From Spirogloea muscicola (taxonomy: Eukaryota; Streptophyta; Zygnematophyceae; Spirogloeales; Spirogloeaceae): a stretch of 43,135 bases of DNA. Position 1 is the first letter of the stretch. The number at the start of each line of letters is the position of its first letter. This document shows positions 11,090 through 23,134 of the stretch, one piece after another. The translations under genes and the position numbers were made by a program. The notes under the pieces were generated by a model. The model did no database searches, was not told the origin of the DNA, and was given only the letters and a program-made list of their open reading frames with translations. The stretch is from positions 202,756 through 245,890 of the forward strand of contig WELB01000020.1 of assembly GCA_009602725.1 (NCBI GenBank). The letters run 5' to 3'.

Positions 11090-12300
11090 ATGGCTACCAA
11101 GACTGCCGCTGACATCCTCGAGGAGTGCCACTTCCCCAGGGGCCTCCTCCCCGACACTGTGACAGGTACAAGCCTGCAGCTCGAGAGATTCCGCTGACTC
11201 AGCGGCAGGTCCCGCTTTTCAGAAGACGTGTGCTCCAGCGCCCTCTCATGACATCATGGCACGTGATGCTGGCTGCTGGACGCGCTAGGACCCACTGGCA
11301 GACAGTGGCCTCGCTGCATCCCTGAGCAGCCCCGATGAAGAAGCCTAGTGGCTGTAGCTGTAGGTGCGCTGCGGAGGCTAGTGCTTCTGTCAGTCTTCGT
11401 GACAATGTGTGGAAGCGCACGAGCTTTGGAGGAGGGGGCTGCTTGTTGCCCATTCAAGTGAAGTAGGCAGCTTCACAGCAGGCGAGCTCAGATCAGTATT
11501 GACGTACTCTCCTCGTAGGATGAGAAATTGCTGCCGCTGACTCATGTTCGTGCATGTCAGTGCAGATTATGTGCTTCTCGATAATGGAGATTTCAGGTTT
11601 GGTTTTAGAGCTGATGGACTCTCCATCTGCCGCTGAGTTCAGTAGAATATGCCACCGCTACTCTTTTATTGCTCCCTGTTACCAGTGTGCTCCTCCCTAC
11701 GATCTATGTCTGCGACCTCGTCACCTGCTAGGTAGCACCGGCTGCTATAAGCTTATTTTAGGGGTCTCACTGAATGGACGAGCGTGGAGCCTGCTCAGTG
11801 ACCTGTATGTTTTGGCCTGCTTGGAAGGCGTGTTGGCCTGCTTGCTGTCTTCTTTGCAAAAGGAGGCACTGTAGTAACGTTGCCTTGCGGGCCCATGCGG
11901 CAGTTGTACCTTGAGTGAGGTGACGTACAGGACGTTCGGAGAAGGGCCCGAGGCCAAGACTGTTTGCTATGCAAAGAAGCTGAAGGGCGTCCTGAAGGAC
12001 ATGTCGCTGACCAATTTGAAGGGCATAACAACAAAGAAGGTGAGCAACAACCGGGCAGGAACACTGGAACGCAAAGCATCTGCTGTGTTTTTCCAGGCAG
12101 CGGAGAGATTGCATCAGGCGGAGTGGCTCGGCACTTGTGAGCTGACTGCTCCGACCTGTCTAGCTGCGCAGTTCTTCTTGTGGGTCGGCGTGAACGCAAT
12201 CAAGCGGGACACACCTACTTCTACGAACATCAAGTTCATTGCAGGGCCAGTGACTAAAGAGCTGCCTGTCTCGTGGTTTGAGGCTCCAGCCTCAAGCTAG
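11090..12300 (+). CDS. DUF538 family protein
   Basis: Spliced model: exons 11090-11165, 11566-11596, 11904-12039 and 12172-12300. Phases 1, 2 and 0 all match and every border is GT..AG, giving 123 residues. The start MATKTAADILEECHFPRGLLPDTV fits the family opening (..LLEEYGFPxGLLPxxV). Next are a short middle (DYVLLDNGDF), the KL-KGVLKDMSLTNLKGI segment and the late FFLWVGVNAI block, which corresponds to the LFxWLxVxxI signature. It then ends with SWFEAP. DUF538 is a small beta-rich family almost confined to green plants, of uncertain biochemistry and often linked to stress responses. This copy is short and has no signal peptide, unlike many land-plant members. Confidence 0.87.
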
Positions 12301-12539
12301 CAGCCAATGGCCCCATATTCTATGGTGTGGCACAGTCTCCCCGTCCTAAATTAGTCCCCACCGGGTCTACTGAACAGGCAGTGGCACGTGGCTATGCCCA
12401 TGCCCGTGCCCGTCTCTCAATCAGCTCCGAAGTGTCACAAGACCCGTGCAGCATGCCGCAAGGCAGTCCATGCATCCAGAATTGACGTTGTACTATACTT
12501 GTAGTCGGCCGTCATCCTCGAGCTACCGTTCCTGGGGTG

Positions 12540-13550
12540 TGGGCTGGTGCTGCCACTCCGTGCAGATGTCCTACTTGAGCTGAAGAGTCGCAGAAGCGCA
12601 CTGCTCGAAGAGGATGCACACGTGAGCGGTGAGGCTTTACTTGTAGCCGGGGAGCGATGGCGGTCTAGGGTGGTGGCACGCGGCTGGAGAGGTAGGCGGG
12701 GCGAGGAGCCCAGCCATGTGGGCGCTGTAATGCGCCTTGTCCTTTCCTTTGGGCTGGCCTCTCCCAGCCACAAGTTGATCTGGCCGCGCTTGCTCTCGCT
12801 GTAATGAGGTGAGGCGCGCAGGAGCGAACAGCGACAGCAAGGAAGGGGAAATCGTTGTGTATTGGAAAGAATTGAAGGCCAAAGTAGCCAAGTACAAAGG
12901 CAAGCACACCTGATGACGTACATCACCTCCTGCAGGTTGACCCGGCACGGGAGGGGGTTGAAGTGAAAGGGCGGCAGGCAACAGCGGCTAGGTGGCCGGA
13001 GGGCGCTGCGCCTGCGACGGAGTTGGTGGCTGGTGGGGTGGGTGGGTGGCGGGCGCGCGGAAAAAGAGAAGGGGGGGGGGGGAGCGGCTACAGTGGTGGT
13101 GGCGGTCTGCCAACACAGACGGTCACCGGACACGAGGGAGAAGCAGCTCTCCCAAAGTGGGCGAGGGCTGTGGAATGCCAGCACCACAGAACAAGGTCCA
13201 AACGAATGAGAGGCTCTTCTGGAGAGTTGCCCCGTTACTCGGAGTTTTGTAGGGCTCGTAATGGCCTCCCTGTCATGTCATGCGCACCGCGCGCTCTCTC
13301 TCTTCTGGACAGAAAGAAAGTGGCTCTCGCAATGGGGGGCAAAGGGCTGCGAGAAGCCACAAGCCAGCACGGGGGCCAAGCGAAGGGGCCACGCGTTTGG
13401 AGAGGCGCGCTCTTATGAAAGCCGGCCGAAGTGCAGCGGGGGCTCGGGACCCACGACGAGGCAGAGCCGGCCGGCCGAGGAGCCGGAGCGCGGCCAAGCG
13501 GAGGGAGAAGTGGGGGGGGGGGCACGTGGCGGCCCGCGAGCGCGGGGGAG
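12540..13550. repeat. Mixed repeats between DUF538 and glycosyltransferase genes
   Basis: Holds the palindromic unit in sense near 12735-12775 and in antisense near 13140-13200 and 13315-13390. It also holds the block GGCCTCCCTGTCATGTCATG near 13262-13305, a poly-G run near 13071-13081, and a segment (about 12840-12935) related to an intron segment at 20630-20700. A single N lies at 13552. The last few hundred bases are probably also the promoter of the glycosyltransferase gene. I see no gene. Confidence 0.55.
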
Positions 13551-13560
13551 NGCTCCCCAC

Positions 13561-13567
13561 ATGGTCA

Positions 13568-13599
<32 letters not shown>

Positions 13600-16500
13600 T
13601 CGAGCGCCAAGCGGCCCTCCGTTTCGCCGTCCTGCCTCGCCCTGCCCTCCGTGAGACTGACGCCGCTGCCCGCCTTTGCCTGGCTGCGCGGCGCAGGGGC
13701 AGAGGCGGTCCGGGTGCAAGCTGCGGGCCGCCCAGTCCACTCTCGGCTGGGCGCTGCTCATCGTCCTCTGGACCTACCTCGTCCTCAACCTCCAGTCCAC
13801 GTGGACCGTGCCCGACCGCTGGATCGAGGCCACCGTGCAGGTGCGCCCGCTCGACCACCGCCGGGCCCCTGCCGTGCTTCACGCCTCCGCCACTGCGCTC
13901 GGGTCTCATGGCCGCCGACCTTTCCCTATTGAGGGCCCGGCGCGCCGATACCGCCGGTTGCCAAGCTCCGTACTTTCATCTGTACTTTCATCTATACTCG
14001 GGGGGGCTGGCCAGAGCCCACCGTCCTCTTCACGGCCGCGTCCTGCTCTTGCAGCAGCCTGACCGCCGCCCTGCCGTCGCTCCCTTGTCGCCCGCAGAAG
14101 CGAGCTTGGCTGGGCCACCTCGTGAGAGCGGGCAGCGATGGCGAGGACATCCTGCGGTCGGAGGAGAGCCTCCGCCTCCGGTCTGGCCGAGGCCTGGTCT
14201 TCTCCATCCTGCAGAGCCCCTTCTTCTCCACCGTCGGCAGCAGAGACGCGTCCGACCGCGAAGGAGGAGCAGCTGCGGAGCTGATCACGGTGCGGGGAGG
14301 CCTGAGCCGAGGGGCCGCAGAGGACAGGCGCCTGCTGCTGGAGGGGCAGGGCGGCTTGGGGGCGCAAGGGGGCGGCTCTGGCAAGGGCGAAGAGGGGGAG
14401 GCTGGGGCGCAGGACGACAAAGGCCTCGAGGAGCGCAAGGAAGAGGCGGATCCTGAGGCCGAGACGCAGGACGAGAGCAGCGAGGAGGGGGCGGACGACC
14501 AAGGCGACGAGGAGGGCGGAGCAGCAGGCGAGGATGCCTCGCAGGCGACTGTCATCCCCGGCTCCAAGCTCCTGCAAGCCGTCAAGGTGGACATTGGGCG
14601 ACGGGTCGGGAACTTTGACGCCATCGAGGCCTCGGTGTACCGAGGAGGCGACCTCCTGGAGGCAGGCAGGCCTGGGAAAGTCTGCAGAAAGCAGGGCGGA
14701 GCATTTGCCAGGTACATTCATGATGGCCTCAACCATGTGTAGGAGGAGCCCCCGCTGTTGCTATCGCTGCAGTGTCTCACTACTGCGCTTGCTAGGGTTG
14801 ATCAGCTGACATGTCTGCTCATTACAGGGTGGTGAGTGGCAAGCGGATCCTGGTGGTTATGCATGAGCTTTCGTTCACCGGGGCTCCCCTCGGTATGTTC
14901 CTGCTCTGCAAGTGGCTGCTGGTGATGAGAATGCTTTGCCAAAGGAAACCCACACAATAGTAACGCGCGCCATGAGCGCTGCTTGCCCAAGGCCGGGAAG
15001 CACGCACCATTCTCCTCCTTGTTGACGGGAATGATTGGCTGGTATCTAGGGAGGAGCAGGGAGCTTGGGCGTGCTCTTGACGCTCGGCTTGTGGCCTCTT
15101 GCCTTGAATCTCAACAGCCGTGGTCGAGCTTGCTGGCGAGATGGTGGGCTGCGGAGCCACAGTGGATGCTGTAGTACTCAACCGCAGGGGAGCTGCCTTG
15201 AAGGAGCTGTCCAGGCGGCACATCGGCCTCATCAAGGACAAGGGCGTGGCCAGCTGGGATGCGGCCATGAACGCTGATGTGGTCATCGTGGGCTCAGCCG
15301 CCTCTGTGGCATGGATCGGTAGGGGCCATTTCGTCTCTCCATGTTCAGCCACAAGACAAGGCACCCACCCCTCCTGCAGCCTGTGGTTGAAGTGGAGGTT
15401 TCTGTCAGCACAAGCTCACCTCTGTGACGATCCTGATGCACATGTCGGACATGGATGACAGCAGCAACAACCTCGCTTGCTTGCTGCTTGACACATGGCA
15501 GGCTGACAGAGAGGGGTGACCTTACGAATGGCTCTCATCCATCTGCTCGCGTGCAGGCCCCTTTCTCCTCGTCCACGGCGACTGTGCGCACAAGCTTGTC
15601 TGGTGGCTCATGGAGAACAGGCAGGAGTACTACGAGATGGCAAAGCCGCAGCTCCACAAGGTTGGCGCTCTGGTCTTCATCTCCAAGCTCCAGTCACGCC
15701 TGTGGCACTCTTGGGCCCAGCAGGACCGCGTCAAGCTGCCTGCCCACACGGGGCAGGTTCACCTCTCCATCTCCGAGGACCTTGCTCGTATGACCGGCAT
15801 TGCTGAAGGAATGGACAAGCGGCCAGACCTGGTGAAGCTGGCAGAGGAGAAGCGCAAGAAGCTGCGGTCAACGGTCAGGAAAATGCTGGGTCTCAGCAAG
15901 GACGACTGGCTGCTCGTCTGTCTGAGCTCTGTGAACCCCGGGAAAGGGCAGCTCCAGCTTATCAGGGCTGTCAGGATGACGCTGGACATGATTGTCTGGG
16001 AGGGCCGAATGATGGAGGAGGAGTCGGAGGAGGGTGCACACAGTGCTGCTACTTCTTCCGAGGATTCTGGCACAGCGGATGCAGAGGCGGATGCGGTACC
16101 AACAGGTACTGAGCAGGCTGAGAGTGAGGAAGGGGCGACAGAAGTAGCAGCTCTTCGGCGACGACGGCTTCTCGAGGAGCAGACGGAGGAGCAGATGGAG
16201 GAGCAGGCGGAGGAGCAGATGGAGGAGCCTGTGGAAGAGGAGCAGGCTGACGCAGGAGCAAAGGAGCTTCGGGAGACTGTTGCAGGGACTGAGGAGGATG
16301 CTGCAGGTGGGCAGGACGACGCTCACGATGAGAGCATGTCCATCAGGCCCGAGCGTGGCCTCAAGGAGGTGAAGCAGGAGTCAGGGGGCGAGATGACAGG
16401 TGTGCCGCCTGTGCTCAAAGTGAGGAAGAGGAAGCAGCTGAAGCTTCTAATCGGCTCCATGGGCTGCAAGAGCAACAAGGCTGAGTACCTGGCAAAGCTC

Positions 16501-17479
16501 CAGATGGAGCTCGGAGAGCGACGGAAGGACATGGCTAACATGGTTTTCTGGGCTGACACTACAGCCAAGGTGGCACCTCTGTATGCAGCTGCAGACGCCT
16601 ATGTCATGAACGCGCAGGTAGGATGCCTTCAATTCTGCAAAGCAAAGTTGCTCCTGTGTTATATTTTGTATCTGCTCTTGCAGGCCCTGTGTGATTCTTG
16701 CATGTATTAGCAAGTCCACACTGCACATAGATTTGGCAATACTAGGAGGGACATCTTTGCCTGCACCTCGCGAGCTTGCGCGTGGATGACGCTATATGTG
16801 GCTTCCAAGTCATCGTCTCACTCTCTTATGCGCGCTTCCTGTTTAATCACAGGGCCTGGGGGAGACATTTGGCAGAGTTACTGTCGAAGCAATGGCATTT
16901 GGGCTCCCGGTATGTACATGATTGAGCTCCCTGATTCTGAACTCGTGATTACCTCTATGAAAGCGAAGAGGAGTCAAGTGCAGTACTCATAAGCAGAGCA
17001 GTCAATCTACACAATACCTTGTGACACAACACCATGTTGTGCACCGACAAATGCGTGTCAGCAAGAATCATCATGGAATCATCATGCCAGTGTGACTCAA
17101 GATGCTGAAATGCTCGATGCAGATACTGGGAACAAGTGCAGGCGGCACGCGCGAGATTGTGATCAACAACAGCACTGGCCTCCTCCACCCTGTTGGTAAG
17201 AAAGGGGTGCCTGTGCTGGCCGAGCACATCAAGTATTTCCTTGAGCACTCAAAGAAGGGCGTGGAAATGGGACAGACTGGGAAGCAGAGGGTGCTGGAGC
17301 ACTACAGGGATGGACCCATGTATGAAGCTTTTGGACGCTTGCTGCAGCAGGTCATGGTTAGCACAGAGCATCAACTCGCAGCACAGGTGCTGAAGAAGTC
17401 AGGCAGAAAACCAAAGAGGAGAGGCATGAAGCAGCCAAAGCTCAAGTACTTCCGAAGTGGCCAACCTTACAGGGTATGA
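13561..17479 (+). CDS. GT4-family glycosyltransferase, type II membrane protein
   Basis: Eight exons: 13561-13650, 13697-13840, 14098-14711, 14828-14892, 15118-15318, 15557-16617, 16853-16909 and 17123-17479. All phases fit and the product is 862 residues. A poly-Arg N-terminus (encoded by a CGC run) precedes one signal-anchor helix (about residues 46-62), suggesting Golgi or ER lumenal orientation. The catalytic part starts with KRILVVMHELSFTGAPLA and contains WWLMENRQEYY, SSVNPGKGQ, KLLIGSMGCKSNK and the GT4 E-x7-E motif GETFGRVTVEAMAFG, then AGGTREIV. This matches plant UDP-glycosyltransferase-like proteins such as Arabidopsis At1g19710/At1g75420. Their substrate is unknown to me. An acidic insert (about residues 516-646) splits the Rossmann domains. 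The 46-base first intron is unusually short, so the first join is the least certain. Confidence 0.88.
16174..16233 (+). repeat. 12-base coding tandem repeat (acidic)
   Basis: Five imperfect units of GAGGAGCAGAYG encode repeats of EEQ(M/T/A) inside the glycosyltransferase insert. The frame is preserved throughout. Confidence 0.85.
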
Positions 17480-18100
17480 GCCAGACCCTAGCACATTCTT
17501 TCTTCTGTAGATCATTCATCACTTCATTCTTTGACAGGTCAGCGATTGTCTATGAATTTTAGTTAGAACCCAGTCTCTGACCTTCAGGTGTAATCACCGA
17601 ACAGTAATGGGCGTCACTCAGTAGTGTGTTGGTGGGCGTGCTCTGAGAAAGGGCTACATCGACCTTCCTTTTGCAAAGCAGAAGAGGTCAAGTTGTTGCT
17701 GTACATTACCTGCCTAAATTATGATAAATGCAGCGTCTGAAGCTATATTAGCTTCTGATGCACTGACTCTTCTGGGGCCGACAAGCTTAATCCGAGGTGT
17801 ACCTAAGTCACAGCAGCCTAGGTTATGCTAAGTTTACAGGTACTTTATTTCTAAAGTACTCATGTGTCCTCACTACAGGGAAGCAGAAAAAGATCCTCAG
17901 AGGAGGCTGCGTACAGTGCGCACATGCTTGCTGCATGTTAATCTGCTTAATGACGGTCTTGCCTACTGTGACATTCTGTAAGAGTATGCAAAGAGCAATG
18001 CGCCCTCCGTCTACTCTCCCAAGACATACCTCGTAAATGTAACTCCTGCTGCTGTTGGAGCACCCCGTTGGAGGCACTCACCCTGAATGCCTTTGAGCAC
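17480..18100. other. Shared 3' intergenic space of convergent genes
   Basis: The glycosyltransferase gene (+) and the zinc-finger gene (-) end here tail to tail. The DNA is AT-richer than the exons and shows no gene, and presumably holds both 3' UTRs. Confidence 0.5.
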
Positions 18101-21019
18101 TCATAAGGTATCCAGGTCCCCCATGAACTGGTGAAAGCCACTGGGAGGGGGGGCGCCAGCCGAATTACTCGAAGGGCCTGCAGCAAGGCCCGTCACATGG
18201 CCACGCCAACGAGCCCGAGAGGCGCTGGGGCTTGCATCTACCACTGAAGCCTGAACCAAGCCACCCAAGTAGTTGAGCAAGCCGTGCCCTTCAGCTGGGG
18301 GCTGATTGATGTCCAGCGCCTGAGGCCATGTCTGCGTGAATATTGGTGGTCGTCGTCCCACCCCGCTTTCTTTGCCTGCATCCTGCTGTTCCCGCATGGA
18401 ACTAGGGACCAGAAGTCCCGCTGGGAGGAGGGGCATTGCACAGGGCAGCAGCAGCTCGGCACAGACAGGCCGTGCTGCCCCTTGCGGTGCTGTCGAAGGC
18501 AGCAACCCGAGCCCCAGCGCAAGCGCTGATGCTCCGCCCTCCAACCCGTCCGTGGCTACAGTATGCGGCGTGCCAGGGATGATGCGGGTCCACCTTCCCA
18601 CCTGGTCAGCTGCCTCTCGCCGTCTTTCCGAGTCCAGCTCTGCAGGACTAGCGAGGCCGCCGCCGGACGACGTTGTTGGTGCGCAGTCCCACCGCAAGCT
18701 TGAGGACGTGGCCAGCTGCGCTGGTTGAGCTCTGCTGAAATTGAGCTGCTGCTGCCAGCTCATATCCACGTTGTGACTTCCGTCGCTGCCTTCACGAACA
18801 CACGTCAACCCGGGCGAGCCCAAGTCAGGTCCCAACCTGGGCTTCAAGTCAGGGCCCAACCTGGGCTTCAAAGTCTCGCTGTTGGCTTCTTGATGTCGCA
18901 CTCTGAACCCCGCTGACGCAGCTCCAGACCGCGGCGCGCCATCTGCTCCAGCCGAAGCTCGCTCCTGCAGAGCACAAACTGCCTGCCCCTGGAGGTTGGC
19001 CTGCGCTCTTCCACGCTTGACAGGCAGCGTGGGAGCGCTGCGAGCACTCGCCAGGTTCCCAAACAGCCCGGGCCCAATGCCCAGCCCGAGGCCTTGACCA
19101 CCATGCACCTTCTTCTCCTGCAGCACGCACCACAATGCCTGCCCTTTCAATGACCTGCTTGTGTGCCAGCAGGACTGGCGACCTGGGTTGAGAGCCAGGG
19201 TTGATAGACCTTTGCCTATCACATCCTCCACATCCGACCATCTTTTGCACCTTCCTGACCGGCGGGGTCCAAGCACAAATTCTAAGGCGAAAGTCTTGCA
19301 ATTTGTGATGTGAAGGAGGAGACTGTGCAGTGGCTCAGGTCTGATGCTCTGCAAGCATTACAATGCTGCCACACTCGATATGCTTCTCAAAACATGGCCT
19401 TACCTCAAGCGCTGCAGAGTGGGTGGAGCAGAGGCCAGCCTTGCTGCGAGCAAATTTTGCGCAAGGTGTGGACGTCTCCACGTCCGTTATCCACGAGCAC
19501 CGCCGCCCGCCCCCGTGAGACTGCAGCAAGCACAGCAGCAGAGGTCTTGCATCCATTAGCAAAGTTTGCAAGTGATTGAAGGGATGCCAGTAGATGCCAA
19601 TGATGAGGGAGGGGCGCCGAAGCGGGAAGCAGCAAAGAGTGTGAAGCAACCTTGCAGTAGTCTGTGCTGCCCTGTGCACTCTTGCCGCAGTCCTCAAGGC
19701 AGCAGCGGCGTCCGCCACCGTGACGCACACAGTAGTCGGTCTTGCCGCGTGCGCTCTTGCCACACCTCTCCTCCTTGCAGCGCTTGCCGCCGCCGTGCGC
19801 GATGCAGAAGTTGGTTCCACCATGCACGCTCTTGGTGCACAGCTTGCCGCCACTGAACGTGCATCGCTTGCCACCGCCGTGCGCCTTGCACAGGTGCGTG
19901 CGCCCTTCCGCGCCCTTGTCGCAGCCCTCGCGCGTGCACCGCCGCCCACCCCCGTGTGCCTTGCAGTACCTAGTGTTGCCCTGCTTCCCCTCCAACCGCC
20001 GCCGCCGCCGTCGCCGCCACTGCTGAGCAACCTCGTCGTGCTTTGGTCGTGCAAGCAATGCAGGAGCATACGCAGCGCTAGTCCTTGGCACTGCCTGGTC
20101 CACAGGGCCACTGCAGGTGCCATGGCGCTAACCTCACCTGAGCACCCTTGGGGCAGAGCGGGAACTGGCACCGCCGGCCGCCGCCGTGAGAGATGCAGAG
20201 CCCCGTCTGGCCCTCGGCGCTCCTGCCAAGCCCGGCACATGGCATTACGGCCCGCCCCTCATGGCTGCTATCAGAACCCCGCACGTGTGGACCGAGGCGA
20301 TGGAGCAACGAGGCTCCGGCGAGGCCACAGCGCCATTGCCGCATGGCCGTCCGGGAGAGCCAGAGTGTCGAGCTGGGCTGGCGCATACCGCTTGCAGGCG
20401 TCAGCGGTGCAGCGCTTGCCGCCGCCGTGCTTGATGCAGCGCCCGGTGGAGCCGCGCGCGGCCTTGATGCACCCGTCGGCGTGGCACCGTCGCCCGCCGC
20501 CGTGCGCGATGCAGTGCTGTGTGCGCCCCTCGGCGCTGCGCGAGCACCCCTCCTTCTCGCACCTGCCGCAGCAGGCCGCCCACACTTCCAAGCTCAGTGC
20601 GGATGCGAGACGCTCCAGGAATGGAGTTGTGTTCTGAGTTATGGAGGGCCTGAGTGGCCAAGCACAGAGGCAAGCACAGTGGCAGACGTACATCACCCGC
20701 TGCTCAGCTGACCCAGCTCGGTAAGCACGAAGCAGCACATGGACGTCGCTAAGTGATGCCCGAATGCCGGATGGCAATCGGCGAGCGCTTGTGAACCACA
20801 GGCTGAGGCTCGAGGCAGCGAGGCGGAGGGCTTGTGGACAGTCGCAAGAGCCAGTGCGGCGGCGCGGCTGGCTCACCGGCGGCCGCCGCCGTGGCCCTTG
20901 CAGAAGTTGGTGCGGCCCTCGGCGCCCTTGGCGCAGCCATCGGCGCGGCAGCGGCGGCCGCCGCCGTGGGCGATGCAGAGGCCGGCGCTGCCGCGCGCGC
21001 CCTTGCCGCACTCCTCTTC
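18101..21019 (-). CDS. WRKY19-like HGGG zinc-finger repeat protein (5' end lost in gap)
   Basis: Minus-strand exons: from the N gap 21019-20877, 20562-20389, 20222-20138, 19980-19651, 19520-19404 and 19117-18101. All phases match and about 621 residues are visible. It carries ten units of the pattern C-x(2)-HGGG(R/K)RC-x(4-6)-C-x-K-(S/G)A-x-G-x-T, each unit crossing exon borders cleanly. The array ends with CAKFARSKAGLCSTH, the degenerate closing unit seen in plant homologues, followed by KVHGG and a long low-complexity, Ser/Pro/Leu-rich C-terminal region with a short LKPRLGPD duplication. Such repeats occur in Arabidopsis WRKY19 and related loricrin-like proteins. Conserved Cys/His suggest zinc binding, and a nuclear or regulatory role is inferred. 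No WRKY domain is visible, though the N-terminus is missing. Confidence 0.85.
18821..18868 (-). repeat. 24-base coding duplication (LKPRLGPD x2)
   Basis: Two nearly identical 24-base units, 18821-18844 and 18845-18868, encode LKPRLGPD twice in the C-terminal region of the zinc-finger protein. Confidence 0.85.
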
Positions 21020-21454
21020 NNNNNNNNNNNNNNNNNNNNNNNNNNNNNNNNNNNNNNNNNNNNNNNNNNNNNNNNNNNNNNNNNNNNNNNNNNNNNNNNN
21101 NNNNNNNNNNNNNNNNNNNNNNNNNNNNNNNNNNNNNNNNNNNNNNNNNNNNNNNNNNNNNNNNNNNNNNNNNNNNNNNNNNNNNNNNNNNNNNNNNNNN
21201 NNNNNNNNNNNNNNNNNNNNNNNNNNNNNNNNNNNNNNNNNNNNNNNNNNNNNNNNNNNNNNNNNNNNNNNNNNNNNNNNNNNNNNNNNNNNNNNNNNNN
21301 NNNNNNNNNNNNNNNNNNNNNNNNNNNNNNNNNNNNNNNNNNNNNNNNNNNNNNNNNNNNNNNNNNNNNNNNNNNNNNNNNNNNNNNNNNNNNNNNNNNN
21401 NNNNNNNNNNNNNNNNNNNNNNNNNNNNNNNNNNNNNNNNNNNNNNNNNNNNNN
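21020..21454. other. Assembly gap of 435 N
   Basis: A run of N interrupts the HGGG zinc-finger gene in the middle of a repeat-coding exon. The adjoining repeats and GC-rich DNA probably caused the gap. The start codon and an unknown number of HGGG units are hidden or lie just beyond it (21455-21720 is GC-rich with no clear exon). Confidence 0.98.
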
Positions 21455-21714
21455 CGGCGGTGGCGCGCGGGCCGGCCTCATGCCGCGGCGGCGGCGGCGG
21501 CCGGGGGGTGGCCAGGGTGGGGGGGCGCCGCCTGCAGCCGGCAGGCACACGTGGGTTGGGGGGGGGAATTGAGTGCCCCCGTCGGGCCGCCCACCAAACT
21601 GCGGCGCAGTGGCGCTGCGACGGCGACGCCGCCGCCGCCACGCCTGGCGCCCTGGAGTCAGCTCCTTCGGCTGCCAACTCGGGCCACCAAGCTCCCAAAG
21701 CCTTCCCTGTAGGA

Positions 21715-22215
21715 TAGCCGCTTCGTAACCTCCACTTAGGAGCCGCAAGTCAGAATGACTAGCCGCCGGAAGGCAAGCCCCTTGACAAACGCCAGAGGCT
21801 GCAGCTAGAGCACGGCCAGCACGACCGATGCAAGGCGTGCGCCATGGATTGCTAGAGGGAGGTAGACAGGCGCATGCGAAATACCTGCGCTAGCGAGCCA
21901 GCGGCGTTGAAGTCAGCCTGCTCGCCCCGCCTGCGGGACACAGCACGTTGCGCAAGCTGGGCCAAGAGGTCTAGCCACCAAGACCCAAACTCCCAGTGCA
22001 CATCGACGGCCAGTGGGACGAACACGTCACCTTCCAGGTGGTCCGCGTACTTAGCCTCTTTGCCACGAGCAGCATTCGCTGCTGCTGTGAGAGGCGAGCC
22101 TGAAAACAGTGGACAGAGTCCGAAGAGGCCAGAAAGCGCTGGAGTACACAGCTATGAAGTATCACGAAGAATGTCACTTGAGAAACCCCTATTAAGCAGC
22201 CGCAAGTTGGAAAAG
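21715..22215 (-). mobile_element. LINE-like element, C-terminal coding fragment and 3' end
   Basis: On the minus strand (from about 22080 to 21775) a frame reads KYADHLEGDVFVPLAVDVHWEFGS.., then AGSLAQVFRMRLSTSL, then a stop. Downstream at 21715-21770 is the terminal signature (GACTTGCGGCTCCTAAGTGGAGG). The order C-terminal ORF then signature shows that the dispersed signature is the element's 3' end. A second signature lies at 22165-22215. I infer the C-terminal region of the retrotransposon polyprotein, perhaps nuclease-like; the catalytic residues are not proven. Confidence 0.65.
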
Positions 22216-22299
22216 CCAGCAGCCGGAAGGCTAGCCCAAAAGGAACAGACCTCAAACCCATATGCGCACTCGCGGGTACTAGAGTCCGAATACAACTAT

Positions 22300-23130
22300 A
22301 TTACTGGTTCTGTTACCTTAGCGCCTCTTCTTTGAGCATCTTCTTTGTTCTTCTTACAACACATGTACACTGCCTTGCTTTGCCCTCCCTTTCATTTCAT
22401 GCGCACGACAAGCCCTCATCCCGAAGCACTCTCCCCCACTTGGGACGGACTTGGATTTCAGAGGGGGCGAGGTCTGCGCGAGGCCAGCCCGAAAACATGG
22501 ACAAAGTCCGAATGGGCCGGAAAGCGCCAGAAGACACAGCTGTGCAAGTACCACGAAGAATGGTCACCCAGTAACCCCAAGTAAGTAGCCACAAGTCAGA
22601 TAAAATAGCTGGATGGCACGAAGATGGAAAACAAAAACAGATCTAACAATGCAAAGCGATGGCCAGAGAGGCCAGCCCTAAGAGGAACAGCTCTTACAAT
22701 GTAAGGCAACGGTTGTGAGACAGCCAGCCTGAAAAGAAGTGACCGTGAATAATGAACAAGGTCTTCAAGAAATCTGCTGACGAGAAGTGTACTTGCTTCG
22801 TTTGGCCTCCCTTTTGGCTTTTGCGCCTTCTGGCCCTTTCAGACCTGGTACATTCCCATGGGCTGCCTCTCACAGCCATCGATGCCTTACATTTTGAGAG
22901 CCGTTTCTTTTCCACATCATTTGCGCAGCGCGCCTTCTTTCCGCAGCTGTGCCCCCGCTTGGGAGGGTCTGGTGCTCCAGAGCTTGGGACTCGATGGCTT
23001 GACCTTCTTCAGCGCCTTGCGCAGCGTGTGGTGGGCCGTGCCCGCCGCCAAGGGCAGCAGAGCGAGCAGCCCGGCCTCAACGCTGCCGGGTCACTTGCTC
23101 AAGTGTTCAGGATGCACTTCACACCGAATC
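22300..23130. repeat. Nested repeats
   Basis: A mosaic of the same units: TTTCATTTCATGCGCACGAC near 22385, palindromic units antisense near 22480-22500 and 22660-22740 and sense near 22850-22880, and a 3' signature antisense near 22565-22615. No gene is visible. Confidence 0.6.
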
Positions 23131-23134
23131 AAGG

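Noticed and set aside
13431-14456. Plus-strand frame of 341 residues over the glycosyltransferase start
   Set aside because: It contains the N at 13552 and a Pro-rich translation of the CGC run. The spliced frame with a signal anchor and family-matching exons is better supported.
20271-21748. Long frames of 246 to 475 residues across 20271-21748
   Set aside because: They run through the N gap, which translates as unknown residues and removes stops artificially. The real coding here is the spliced HGGG gene on the minus strand.
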